Origin: Bacteroidota bacterium
GTDB taxonomy: Bacteria; Bacteroidota; Bacteroidia; 2-12-FULL-35-15
Length of the DNA stretch: 11,546 nt
Direction: 5' to 3'
Assembly (NCBI GenBank): GCA_021413595.1
Contig: JAIOQD010000365.1
Location: 1 to 11,546 of the forward strand
In this document: piece by piece, positions 1 to 6,552 of the stretch
Layout of the letters: each line of letters begins with the position of its first letter
Position numbering within the stretch: position 1 is the stretch's first letter
Notes under the pieces: generated by a model
Seen by the model: only the letters and a program-made list of their open reading frames with translations
What the model was told of the DNA's origin: nothing
Databases searched by the model: none
Made by a program: the position numbers and the translations under genes

Positions 1-131
1 TCTTTCTGGATCATAGACAATCCTTCTGAACCATCAACAGCTTCATCTACCAAATACTTTTCATATTCCAAAATTTCGCGTAATGCTTTGCGAATACTTT
101 TTTCATCATCAATAATCAATATTTTTTTCAT
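1..131 (-). CDS. Response regulator, N-terminal receiver part (partial, cut by window edge)
   Basis: The minus strand from the ATG at 131 reads 43 codons to the window edge. The product begins MKKILIIDDEKSIRKALREI. This is the beta-1/alpha-1 start of a CheY-like receiver domain, with the acidic pocket residues D8, D9 and E10, followed by alpha-1 and the EAVDG of beta-2. The phosphoacceptor Asp (normally near residue 53) and the output domain lie outside the window. From family knowledge, receivers with this start in Bacteroidota are often the sigma-54-dependent AtoC/NtrC type, but the output domain is not visible, so this is inference. The gene is divergent from the secreted-protein gene at 404. 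A -7-like motif lies at 273-280 on the same strand, which would give a leader of about 135 nt containing the 170-267 hairpin. Confidence 0.9.
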   Translation of the reverse strand, partial: MKKILIIDDEKSIRKALREILEYEKYLVDEAVDGSEGLSMIQK

Positions 132-169
132 AGTACTGCGAATTATGAATTTTAACGAATTTCGACTTA

Positions 170-267
170 CTACGAATTACGAATATATAGCGAATTTACG
201 AATCTGTATTTGCTGCTTTTTAACATACAGATTCGTAAATTCGCTATACGTAACTGGGAATTCGTAG
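170..267. repeat. Long nested inverted repeat in divergent intergenic region
   Basis: The inner arms 186-209 and 225-248 are perfectly complementary over 24 bp around a 15-nt loop. The outer arms 170-178 and 259-267 (CTACGAATT / AATTCGTAG) add 9 bp, separated from the inner stem by short unpaired stretches. The flanking DNA from about 138 is dense in the word CGAATT or ACGAAT, so the hairpin seems built from a degenerate short repeat. It has no coding potential and no T-tract that would make it a classic terminator. It may be a REP-like intergenic palindrome, or a structured leader of the response-regulator mRNA. Confidence 0.8.
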
Positions 268-272
268 GAAAA

Positions 273-280
273 CAAAAGTA
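273..280 (-). promoter_or_regulatory. Possible -7 promoter element for the response regulator
   Basis: Read on the minus strand this is TACTTTTG, an exact fit to the Bacteroidota -7 consensus TAnnTTTG. No convincing TTG was seen at the -33 position, so the call rests on one element. It would place the transcript start just before the 170-267 hairpin. Confidence 0.35.
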
Positions 281-330
281 ATCGTTTTTTTTTGATAATA
301 AATAAAAAGCAGAATTTGAACTAGGCAATA

Positions 331-361
331 TTTGGAATTCTACTCGATTTTTATATATTTG
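331..361 (+). promoter_or_regulatory. Bacteroidota-type promoter for the secreted-protein gene at 404
   Basis: TTTG at 331-334 and TATATTTG at 354-361 are separated by 19 bp. This matches the known Bacteroidota housekeeping promoter form, TTTG then TAnnTTTG about 19-21 bp downstream. Transcription would start near 367-370 and give a leader of about 35 nt before the ATG at 404. It is the best complete promoter in the window and probably drives the three cargo genes up to 3722. Confidence 0.7.
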
Positions 362-403
362 TACTCACAATTGATCATCTAAATTTACTAAAACCTGTTG
401 AAC

Positions 404-1942
404 ATGAAAAAATCATTACTATTTATCACTTCTTTTTGTATTGGCATCATAAGCGTAAGTGCACAAATTATCATTACTACAGCGGATATGCCTGTTCCTA
501 CAAAAGTAATTTACCAGTCGAATGATACCGTTCCAACCATTTCTATTGGTGCAGCAGGTTCAGGACAAACCTGGAATTTTACGACCGTTGTTGAGCATAC
601 AAAAGATACTTCAACTGTTATGCCTTATTCTGCTAAGCCAAATACTGTATTTTCAACAGCTAACATAGTATTAGAGCAACAAGGTGTTCAGGATTTTTAT
701 GGTTATGCAATAAATACAGCATCGGATATGACTTTACTTGGCGGTGCTGGAACCATTGATATAGGTGGTAATTTAACCCAAATAAATCAAATAAGCACTC
801 CTAGTGAAACACTCTTTAATTTTCCAACCACTTACAATACTACCTTTACTCAAAATTATTCCACGAGTGCTAAATTTTATTTAGGACAAACAGTTCAAGG
901 AATCACCATTGACTCTATTCATCAAAAATCAGGAATACAAAAAACTTTTTTAGTTGATGCCTGGGGCACTTTAACCACTCCTTTAGCAGGTGGACCGTAT
1001 GACGTTATACGTGCTCAGGAAATAAAAATAACAAATGACACAACAATGGCTTTTTTCTTTGGAGGTTGGAATGATATACCCGGAGGAATTTCATCTGATT
1101 CTACAACAACCTATACCTGGTGGGCTAATGGTTTTGGTGCTGCTTTAGCAACAGCTACTATGGATACTGCAGGTGCTGTGGATAATTTGCAATGGCTAAC
1201 TGCTGTTCCGGCTGAGCCACCATTATCAGTAAGTACAAGCTCTGTAAATGTTAGCTGCCAAGGTTTATGTAATGGAACTGCAACTGCAATTCCAAATTGG
1301 GGAAGCGGTCCAAAAACATACGCATGGAGCACAAGTCCGGTACAAGATTCTATTACTGCAATAGGTTTATGTGCCGGAACATATACTGTTACTATAACAG
1401 ACTCCCTGCTTGCAACCGCCACTTCAACTGTAACAATTACAAATCCCGTACAACCTGTAATTACTGCAAATGGCACTACATTGAGTACTAATTATACAGC
1501 AACAGGTTTTAAATGGTTTTTGAATGGCGTATTTATTCCAAATGCAACTTCATCCACTTACACAGTTACTCAAAATGGAAATTATACTATTGAAGTTAGT
1601 ACCGGTGGAGGATGTTTGGATACTTCTGCTGTATTTAATTTTAATACCATTGGTATAAACGAATCCATTTTAAATAGTGGTGTTGTTATTTTCCCTAACC
1701 CTGCCAGCAATCTAATTACTATCAAATTTGATGCTACTCTTTTAGCAGCTTCCGCAAAACAAGATGTTTTAATTGATATACAAAATGAATTAGGACAAAG
1801 CATCAAAAAAGCAGGTAGCAAACAATTAGCAAATGGTAAAAATGAAATGATAGTGGACATTGCTGATTTACCAAATGGGATCTATTTTATTCAAATAAAA
1901 AACCAAAATACAAGCGTTAACAAAAAATTCATTAAACAATAA
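404..1942 (+). CDS. T9SS-secreted protein with SprB-type repeat and C-terminal sorting domain
   Basis: The product is 512 aa from the ATG at 404. A TTG at 398 is also in frame, but the ATG puts the signal peptide MKKSLLFITSFCIGIISVSAQ right at the N-terminus. Residues about 22-270 form an extracellular beta-rich region that begins with an ITTADMP motif and contains a GSGQTWNF motif. I have seen such segments in Bacteroidota secreted proteins but cannot give them a function. Residues about 274-347 are an SprB-like repeat with paired Cys (SCQGLCNGTATA) and GLCAGTYTVTITD. Residues about 350-415 resemble an Ig-like fold (WFLNG, then GNYTIEV). Residues about 427-512 are a T9SS type A tail, starting VVIFPNP and ending LPNGIYFIQIK...KKFIKQ. 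The protein should cross the outer membrane through T9SS and be released or attached to the cell surface. SprB relatives act in adhesion and gliding, but one repeat does not establish that role. It is the first gene of a likely three-gene cargo cluster. Confidence 0.88.
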   Translation: MKKSLLFITSFCIGIISVSAQIIITTADMPVPTKVIYQSNDTVPTISIGAAGSGQTWNFTTVVEHTKDTSTVMPYSAKPNTVFSTANIVLEQQGVQDFYGYAINTASDMTLLGGAGTIDIGGNLTQINQISTPSETLFNFPTTYNTTFTQNYSTSAKFYLGQTVQGITIDSIHQKSGIQKTFLVDAWGTLTTPLAGGPYDVIRAQEIKITNDTTMAFFFGGWNDIPGGISSDSTTTYTWWANGFGAALATATMDTAGAVDNLQWLTAVPAEPPLSVSTSSVNVSCQGLCNGTATAIPNWGSGPKTYAWSTSPVQDSITAIGLCAGTYTVTITDSLLATATSTVTITNPVQPVITANGTTLSTNYTATGFKWFLNGVFIPNATSSTYTVTQNGNYTIEVSTGGGCLDTSAVFNFNTIGINESILNSGVVIFPNPASNLITIKFDATLLAASAKQDVLIDIQNELGQSIKKAGSKQLANGKNEMIVDIADLPNGIYFIQIKNQNTSVNKKFIKQ

Positions 1943-1960
1943 TTTAATTTGGTAATCTGA

Positions 1961-2012
1961 TAATGTGTTAATTTGAAAAGGTGCTTATGCACCTTTTCAA
2001 ATTAACACATTA
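1961..2012. repeat. Perfect 24-bp inverted repeat between two cargo genes
   Basis: Arms 1961-1984 and 1989-2012 are perfectly complementary over 24 bp around the 4-nt loop TTAT. The hairpin starts 19 nt after the stop at 1942 and ends 19 nt before the ATG at 2032. A GGTGC/GCACC core closes the loop, but no T-run follows, so it is a weak candidate for an intrinsic terminator. It may act as an mRNA stabiliser or partial terminator, or be an intergenic palindromic repeat. The words TAATTTGAAAA and TTTTCAAATTAACA recur in the hairpins at 9736-9802. Confidence 0.85.
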
Positions 2013-2031
2013 TATTTAATAAAAATAAAAA

Positions 2032-2970
2032 ATGAAAAAAATACTACTTACAATTTCTGTTGTTGCTTTATCCTTTATTGGCGCAATGGCACAAAGCCCG
2101 GATTTTAGTTTTGAAACATGGAACAATGTACAATTTAGCACAACAATTCAAGACCCTCAAGGTTGGGCAAGTTTAAATACACTTAATGTTTTTACAGCTA
2201 CGCCTAAATCGGTTTTTAAAGAAACAACCTCCCCTTTTGGAGGTACTGCCAGTGCCAAAATTACAACAGTAAAAATAATAGGCGCAGCAATTCCAAATCC
2301 TTATCAAACCGGAGATATTGATACTGCCGGGCTTCTTACAATAGGACAAATCGTAGCTTCTCCTCCAAGTATTAAATACGGTTATAATTATACATGGCGC
2401 TCTCAGGTATTATCATTTCAATGTAAATACACGCCAATGGCTGGTGATTCGGCTTTTGTACTTGCCACATTAACAAAATGGAATGGTACATCCCGTGATA
2501 CCATTGCCATTGGAAAATATGCTACTGGCGCCACCACTACTAGCTATTCATTAAATAGTATAACACTTAATTACGATCCTGCCTTTGCAAGTGTTGTGCC
2601 TGACTCTCAACAAATTTTTATTTCATCCAGTATCTATTCTCATAATGGTGCTAAAATAGGAAGTACTTTTTATATCGATGATATTGCATGGTCAGGCTAT
2701 AACAGTACCAATGAAATAAATAGCAGAATAAATAATGTGATCGTTTATCCTAACCCTTCAACAAATAATATCTCAATTGTTGCAAGTTCTGTTGACGCTG
2801 CAATTATTAGAATAACAGATATTACTGGTCGTTTGATAGGAACCTATTCTATGACCGATAATGAAGCAAATATTCAAACCTCAACATTTGCTTCCGGAAT
2901 CTATATCTATAGTATTCTGGATCAAAAGAAAAATGTAATGAGCAGAGGTAGGTTTGAAATAACAAAATAA
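2032..2970 (+). CDS. T9SS-secreted protein, predicted beta-sandwich, unknown function
   Basis: The product is 312 aa. [21 protein letters not shown] is a clear signal peptide, and the ATG at 2032 follows an A-rich leader. The mature part starts [11 protein letters not shown] and QGWASLN. Near residues 213-222 it has [10 protein letters not shown], a strand pattern common at the end of carbohydrate-binding-module-like jelly rolls, so a beta-sandwich ligand-binding fold is inferred. Residues about 236-312 are a T9SS type A tail ([23 protein letters not shown]). This tail is strikingly like that of the next gene, sharing DITGRL, TDN, IQT, YIYS and RG.F.I.K, which suggests local duplication or a recently shared origin. 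The gene ends 41 nt before the ATG at 3012 with no strong terminator between, so the two are probably co-transcribed. The ligand and substrate are unknown. Confidence 0.85.
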   Translation: MKKILLTISVVALSFIGAMAQSPDFSFETWNNVQFSTTIQDPQGWASLNTLNVFTATPKSVFKETTSPFGGTASAKITTVKIIGAAIPNPYQTGDIDTAGLLTIGQIVASPPSIKYGYNYTWRSQVLSFQCKYTPMAGDSAFVLATLTKWNGTSRDTIAIGKYATGATTTSYSLNSITLNYDPAFASVVPDSQQIFISSSIYSHNGAKIGSTFYIDDIAWSGYNSTNEINSRINNVIVYPNPSTNNISIVASSVDAAIIRITDITGRLIGTYSMTDNEANIQTSTFASGIYIYSILDQKKNVMSRGRFEITK

Positions 2971-3011
2971 TATTTTTTAGGAATTTCCAAATAAAGAAAA
3001 ACATAAAAGCC

Positions 3012-3722
3012 ATGAGAAGATCATCACTATTTTTCGCTTTTTATTTTATTGGTATTTTGAGCTTAAGTGCTCAATTTAGCGGTTTCACAGGATTTACCGG
3101 ATTTACAGGGTTTAGTGGATCTTCAGGGTTTACTGGTTCTTCAGGTAGTACAGGTTCAAGCGGTAATACTGGTAGTACTGGTTCAAGCGGTAGTACTGGT
3201 AGCACTGGTTCTACAGGAATTACAGGTTCTTCTGGTTTCAGTGGATTTTCAGGGTTTTCAGGGTTTTCCGGCTTTAGCGGATTTTCGGGTTTTTCGGGCT
3301 TTTCCGGTTTTTCGGGCTCCACCGGAACAAGTGGTTTTAGTGGATCAACGGGGTCAACTGGTTCTACAGGTGTGACCGGAACAACTGGAGTAACCGGGTC
3401 AACTGGCATTACAGGAGCAACTGGTACAACTGGGATTACGGGAATTACAGGATCTCTTGGTATCACTGATATTAAAAGTATTATAAATCAAGTATCTGTT
3501 TATCCCAATCCGGCAAACGATAATATTAACTTTAAATGCTCTTTGGATGGTACTTTCCTTGAAATTAATGATATCACAGGCCGCTTGGTAGGTTATTATA
3601 CAATAACCGACAATAAGGCAACTATTCAAACTACATCCTTTATTCAGGGAACGTATATTTATTCAGTATTGAATAAAAAGAAAGTTGCGATCAACAGAGG
3701 AACGTTTCAAATAGTAAAATAA
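3012..3722 (+). CDS. Collagen-like Gly-X-Thr/Ser repeat protein with T9SS sorting tail
   Basis: The product is 236 aa. Residues 1-21 are a signal peptide ([21 protein letters not shown]). Residues 24-152 are 43 uninterrupted Gly-X-Y triplets. Y is Thr or Ser in 42 of them, and X is Phe, Ser, Ile, Thr, Val, Ala or Asn. The tract has no proline and no charged residue. It falls into a mixed GFT/GSS/GST part (24-74), a pure GFS block of nine (75-101), and a [12 protein letters not shown] part (102-152). Residues about 153-236 are a T9SS type A tail ([21 protein letters not shown]). Bacterial collagen-like proteins such as BclA also carry Gly-X-Thr and can be glycosylated on Thr, so a surface filament or glycosylated stalk is a plausible inference. 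Lack of proline makes an ordinary collagen helix uncertain, and a polyproline-II bundle or a disordered linker are alternatives. The gene is the last of the cargo trio and is followed by a terminator at 3756. Confidence 0.85.
   Translation: MRRSSLFFAFYFIGILSLSAQFSGFTGFTGFTGFSGSSGFTGSSGSTGSSGNTGSTGSSGSTGSTGSTGITGSSGFSGFSGFSGFSGFSGFSGFSGFSGFSGSTGTSGFSGSTGSTGSTGVTGTTGVTGSTGITGATGTTGITGITGSLGITDIKSIINQVSVYPNPANDNINFKCSLDGTFLEINDITGRLVGYYTITDNKATIQTTSFIQGTYIYSVLNKKKVAINRGTFQIVK
3081..3467 (+). repeat. 9-bp-periodic coding repeat (43 Gly-X-Y triplets)
   Basis: The tract is 387 bp of imperfect 9-bp units encoding Gly-X-(Thr/Ser). The most homogeneous part, 3234-3314, encodes nine GFS triplets. Glycine uses all four GGN codons and serine uses TCA, TCC, TCG, AGT and AGC, so the DNA units differ although the protein units match. 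Unit gain or loss would keep the reading frame. Because of the repeat, two other frames are also open across most of it. Confidence 0.92.
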
Positions 3723-3755
3723 GATCCTTCTCAGAGTTTACAAAAAAATATTTTC

Positions 3756-3793
3756 AAAAAAAAGGAAAGGATTTTCATCCCTTCCTTTTTTTT
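3756..3793. terminator. Bidirectional intrinsic terminator between converging genes
   Basis: An A8 run (3756-3763) and GGAAAGG pair with CCCTTCC and a T8 run (3786-3793) around an 8-nt loop. The plus-strand form has one A-C mismatch, and the minus-strand form replaces it with a G-U pair. The hairpin lies 33 nt after the stop at 3722 and 66 nt after the end of the minus-strand gene at 3860, so it can end both transcripts. Confidence 0.8.
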
Positions 3794-3859
3794 ATGTTTG
3801 ATCTTGTATTTTATCCTGACAAAGGAAGGGATGTTACATTTTAAGTTGTAGAGGTTTCC

Positions 3860-4660
3860 TTAATAAAAAGTATAGGTCAATTTATTATAATAGCTCGTTT
3901 TACCATTATCAATTCTACGTATCTCCTTTAGCAGACCATTATCGTAGTAGTAATAATTGAATTGGTACTTTTTTAATCTTTCTTTGTTGCCCGTTTTAGA
4001 ACTCGCGATTTCTTCTGTAACTAGTTTACCATCCAGATAAAAATAATTAGCAATATGGTAAACTATGTTTGGATCAGAAATTCCTGATTTTTTTTCACTT
4101 GAAATACGGCCTTCCGAATCATAGGTATAGGAAAAGAGAAAATTCTTAGCAATATTTAATTTTTTTTGCAATCGCTTCTCGCTATCATAAACAAGTGAAT
4201 CATCATCATAGGAGCAATTCCCTCCCTCTTCATAAACTCTGTTGGTAAGGAGATCATTTTCATATATACATTCAAACGAATAACTGCACCAACCACCATT
4301 CACTGTTTTACTTAAAATTTGATTATTGCTATTGTATTTATACTTCGTACGTATAGTGTCATATTTTTGCCAAGTTCCTATGTGCCACTCTTCAGCTAAT
4401 AAATTATTTTCATAAAAATATATCTCAATATCTTTTGACGTATCCTTGCTGTCAATTAATTCATAAGAGGTCATGCGACCTTTTTTATCGTAGGTCCAAA
4501 TCTCTCCCAGATCATTATTAAAAGTTTCATTAAAAAAGTAGCTGGAGGATGTTTTTACTTTGTTTTTTCTAACCGCTGCACTATCCGAGCAAGGTAAAAA
4601 TTGTGCGAAACCAGAAATTTCAAGCACAATACTGAATATTAACAGCGCATATAATTTCAT
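3860..4660 (-). CDS. Secreted YD-repeat-like protein, unknown function
   Basis: The product is 266 aa with a signal peptide MKLYALLIFSIVLEISGFAQ. Its mature part shows about eight copies of a tyrosine-rich strand-turn-strand unit of the form Y-x-Y-(D/N/E)-x-(D/E/G)-(G/N)-(R/L)-(I/L/M). Examples are WTYDKKGRMTSY (55-66), YKYNSNNQILSK (107-118), YTYDSEGRISSE (178-189) and YYYDNGLLKEI (237-247). This is the pattern of YD/RHS-type repeats, which wrap as beta-sheets, but the array is short and has no RHS core or C-terminal toxin. There is no lipobox Cys after the signal peptide and no T9SS tail, so a periplasmic location is likely. Such small proteins are common in Bacteroidota and lack an assigned role. 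The gene converges with the cargo trio and shares the terminator at 3756-3793. A -7 motif lies upstream at 4728-4735. Confidence 0.82.
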   Translation of the reverse strand: MKLYALLIFSIVLEISGFAQFLPCSDSAAVRKNKVKTSSSYFFNETFNNDLGEIWTYDKKGRMTSYELIDSKDTSKDIEIYFYENNLLAEEWHIGTWQKYDTIRTKYKYNSNNQILSKTVNGGWCSYSFECIYENDLLTNRVYEEGGNCSYDDDSLVYDSEKRLQKKLNIAKNFLFSYTYDSEGRISSEKKSGISDPNIVYHIANYFYLDGKLVTEEIASSKTGNKERLKKYQFNYYYYDNGLLKEIRRIDNGKTSYYNKLTYTFY

Positions 4661-4727
4661 TTTTGAGCTCTTTTATAATTACAAAAAACAGTTTTTAGGA
4701 ATGGAATCGCTGATTTATCGTTAATTA

Positions 4728-4735
4728 CAAATATA
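4728..4735 (-). promoter_or_regulatory. Possible -7 promoter element for the YD-repeat-like gene
   Basis: The minus strand reads TATATTTG, an exact TAnnTTTG match, 67 nt upstream of the ATG at 4660. No TTG was found at the right distance for -33, so support is partial. Confidence 0.4.
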
Positions 4736-4852
4736 GCAAAAAACAAGTAGATTATAATTTTTTAGAGATAAGAATATTTTACTTCTGATTGAATCATTAA
4801 GTTCTCGCAAAGGCTCATCGACTCCCCATTAATTTAAGCATTAATGAAATTT

Positions 4853-4932
4853 TTTTCGTGGCTACTTCACAATATGTAAATTTATTTTTGCACAAATAAA
4901 AATAAATAACGGTGCGATTGCATCCACGAAAA
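4853..4932. repeat. Nested inverted repeat in the unexplained intergenic region
   Basis: The outer arms TTTTCGTGG (4853-4861) and CCACGAAAA (4924-4932) are perfect over 9 bp. They enclose perfect 10-bp AT arms at 4880-4889 and 4898-4907 around an 8-nt loop. Together they could fold an 80-nt two-tier structure. It might be the end of a decayed element or a small RNA. No promoter or T-run marks it clearly as transcribed. Confidence 0.45.
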
Positions 4933-5348
4933 GAACGAACTGTAACCTTTTCAAGCCTTCGTTGAGTTGATTTTTTGTGGATTTTAAAAAAATGGGGGTG
5001 TTTGGAGTTTATCCCGATGAAATATGGCTTGGCTCTTTTTCTTGCTGTCACGCAATTTCGCTCAAATACCTAAATGATATTTGCCGTTATCTTTTGGAGA
5101 ACGAAAAGAAAGAAAAATATTTACAAGAAGGAAGATTGACTTATTCCTCAAGAAAGAACAATTAATTAAGGTTGTTTTCAAAATCGAACTCAGGTTATTA
5201 ACATAGAATTTGGAAGGATTTGTTGGAAATAGCGAAATTCATGGTCTTTTTCTTGAAGAGTTGCAAAAAAATGTTGCCAAAATTTGATAACTATTTCGAA
5301 TTTCTTTTCTATTTATTAAAAAAAATCTTCCAACCTTTTTAAAACAAT

Positions 5349-5356
5349 TACCTTTG
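5349..5356 (+). promoter_or_regulatory. -7 promoter element for the PLP enzyme gene
   Basis: TACCTTTG is an exact TAnnTTTG match, followed by GCACC, with the ATG 24 nt further on at 5381. The transcript leader would be only about 18 nt, too short for a riboswitch. The -33 side (near 5326-5330) shows no TTG. Confidence 0.6.
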
Positions 5357-5380
5357 CACCACAAAATTAAAAATTCAAAA

Positions 5381-6538
5381 ATGGCAGATTCAAAAAAATT
5401 AGGCTTTGGTACCAAAGCAATACATGCTGGTCAGGAACCTGACCCAACCACAGGAGCGATCATGACTCCAATTTATCAAACATCAACATATACACAGGTA
5501 AGCCCTGGAAGTCACAAAGGTTACGCCTATGCACGTGGTAAAAACCCTACACGTACTGCACTCGAAAATTGTATAGCTGCCTTGGAAGGTGCTAAATATG
5601 GATTGTGTTTTTCAAGTGGAATGGGCGCTATAGATGCCGTTGCTAAATTACTTCGCCCAGGTGATGAAGTAATTACAGGTGATGATCTGTATGGAGGTAC
5701 ATACCGAATGTTCACGAAAGAATTTGCGAATGATCGGATCAAATTACATATCATTGATATGAAAGAAGCGAGCAATATTTCTAAATACATCAATGCAAAT
5801 ACAAAAATGATTTGGTTGGAAACACCTACCAATCCTACCATGCAAATTATTGATATTGAAGCTTGCGCGAAAATTGCAAAAGCAAATAAATTAATTTGTG
5901 CTGTTGACAATACATTTGCTTCTCCTTTTTTACAAAATCCTTTGTCACTAGGCGCTGATATTGTTATGCATTCGGTTACTAAATATTTAGGCGGACATAG
6001 TGATGTTATCATGGGTGCTTTGTGTTTAAGTGATGATAATTTATATCAGCAATTAGCATTTATTCATAACAGCTGTGGAGCTACTCCTGGTCCACAAGAC
6101 AGCTTTTTAGTATTACGTGGAATTAAAACTCTGCACATACGCATGGAGCGTCATTGCTATAATGGACGAAAAATTGCTGAATTTTTAAAAACACATCCCA
6201 AAATAGATAAATTATATTGGCCGGGATTCCCTGATAGTCATAATCATGATATTGCTAAAAAACAAATGCGTGATTTCGGTGGAATGATCTCATTTTCTTT
6301 AAAAGGGAACAAACAGGAAGATGCATTTAAAATTGCTTCAAGTATGAAAGTCTTTTCTTTGGCTGAATCATTGGGTGGAGTGGAGTCATTGATCAATCAT
6401 CCTGCTACCATGACCCATGCATCTATTCCTAAAGAAGAGCGTGACAAAGCAGGTGTTGTTGAATCACTGCTTCGCCTTAGCGTTGGAATTGAAGATATTG
6501 AGGATCTGATTGCTGATCTAAAACAGGCTTTGGCTTAG
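5381..6538 (+). CDS. Cystathionine gamma-synthase / gamma-lyase family PLP enzyme
   Basis: The product is 385 aa, the usual length for the Cys/Met-metabolism PLP family. The ATG at 5381 is preferred over a TTG at 5354, because the TTG sits inside the -7 element and the family begins around GTKAIHAGQEPDPTTGAI. Visible features are YARGKNPTR (Y50, R52 from the neighbouring subunit bind the PLP phosphate), SSGMGAI (79-84), Y104 that stacks on PLP, ETPTNP (147-152), VDNTF with D176, and SVTKYLGGHSDV with the Schiff-base lysine K201. The late SLAESLGGVESLINHPATMTHASI and RLSVGIED motifs bind the substrate carboxylate. These motifs resemble gamma-lyases as much as gamma-synthases. It therefore either makes cystathionine from an activated homoserine and cysteine (methionine synthesis), or cleaves cystathionine to cysteine, and I cannot separate metB from mccB by eye. 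It is cytosolic, normally a homotetramer, and transcribed alone, with a terminator at 6669-6707. Confidence 0.93.
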   Translation: MADSKKLGFGTKAIHAGQEPDPTTGAIMTPIYQTSTYTQVSPGSHKGYAYARGKNPTRTALENCIAALEGAKYGLCFSSGMGAIDAVAKLLRPGDEVITGDDLYGGTYRMFTKEFANDRIKLHIIDMKEASNISKYINANTKMIWLETPTNPTMQIIDIEACAKIAKANKLICAVDNTFASPFLQNPLSLGADIVMHSVTKYLGGHSDVIMGALCLSDDNLYQQLAFIHNSCGATPGPQDSFLVLRGIKTLHIRMERHCYNGRKIAEFLKTHPKIDKLYWPGFPDSHNHDIAKKQMRDFGGMISFSLKGNKQEDAFKIASSMKVFSLAESLGGVESLINHPATMTHASIPKEERDKAGVVESLLRLSVGIEDIEDLIADLKQALA

Positions 6539-6552
6539 ACTATAGAAAGTAC

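Larger units (their letters stand above)
4661..5380. other. 720-base intergenic region without a convincing gene
   Basis: The region contains a -7 motif for the minus-strand gene at its left end, a nested inverted repeat at 4853-4932, and a -7 motif for the PLP enzyme at its right end. Two small overlapping open frames exist: 78 aa on the minus strand (4815-5051) and 62 aa on the plus strand from a GTG at 4977 to 5165. The plus frame reads GVYPDEIWLGSFSCCHAISLKYLNDICRYLLENEKK in two visible parts (YPDEIWLG and LNDICRYLLENEKK). I recognise neither, and neither has a supporting leader. The DNA between about 4800 and 5060 is less AT-rich than its surroundings, as if it were a relic of an inserted or decayed element. 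That last point is inference. Confidence 0.5.

Noticed and set aside
138..200. CRISPR-like repetition of CGAATT words
   Set aside because: The copies are short, degenerate and irregularly spaced, without spacers or cas genes. They are better explained as part of the palindromic repeat.
398..403. TTG start two codons before the ATG at 404
   Set aside because: The ATG is directly followed by a standard signal peptide, and TTG starts are rare here.
1111..1860. Minus-strand open frames inside the first cargo gene
   Set aside because: They are shadows of a well-supported coding sequence with a signal peptide, SprB repeat and sorting tail.
3067..3375. Leu/Val/Gln-rich open frame in another plus-strand frame of the repeat
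   Set aside because: It is a by-product of the 9-bp periodicity, without a signal peptide, known domain or supporting leader.
3071..3466. 131-aa Pro-rich open frame antisense to the collagen-like gene
   Set aside because: It is the mirror of GGN-rich triplet repeats (PVxPVx pattern). The sense frame has a signal peptide and a T9SS tail and clearly wins.
4815..5051. 78-aa minus-strand frame rich in Lys, Arg and Cys
   Set aside because: It has no recognisable domain or promoter, lies inside the unexplained gap, and overlaps the opposite small frame. Kept only as part of the intergenic entry.
5160..5380. Possible SAM or other riboswitch upstream of the PLP enzyme gene
   Set aside because: The -7 element at 5349-5356 leaves a leader of about 18 nt, and no conserved riboswitch core or stem set is visible.
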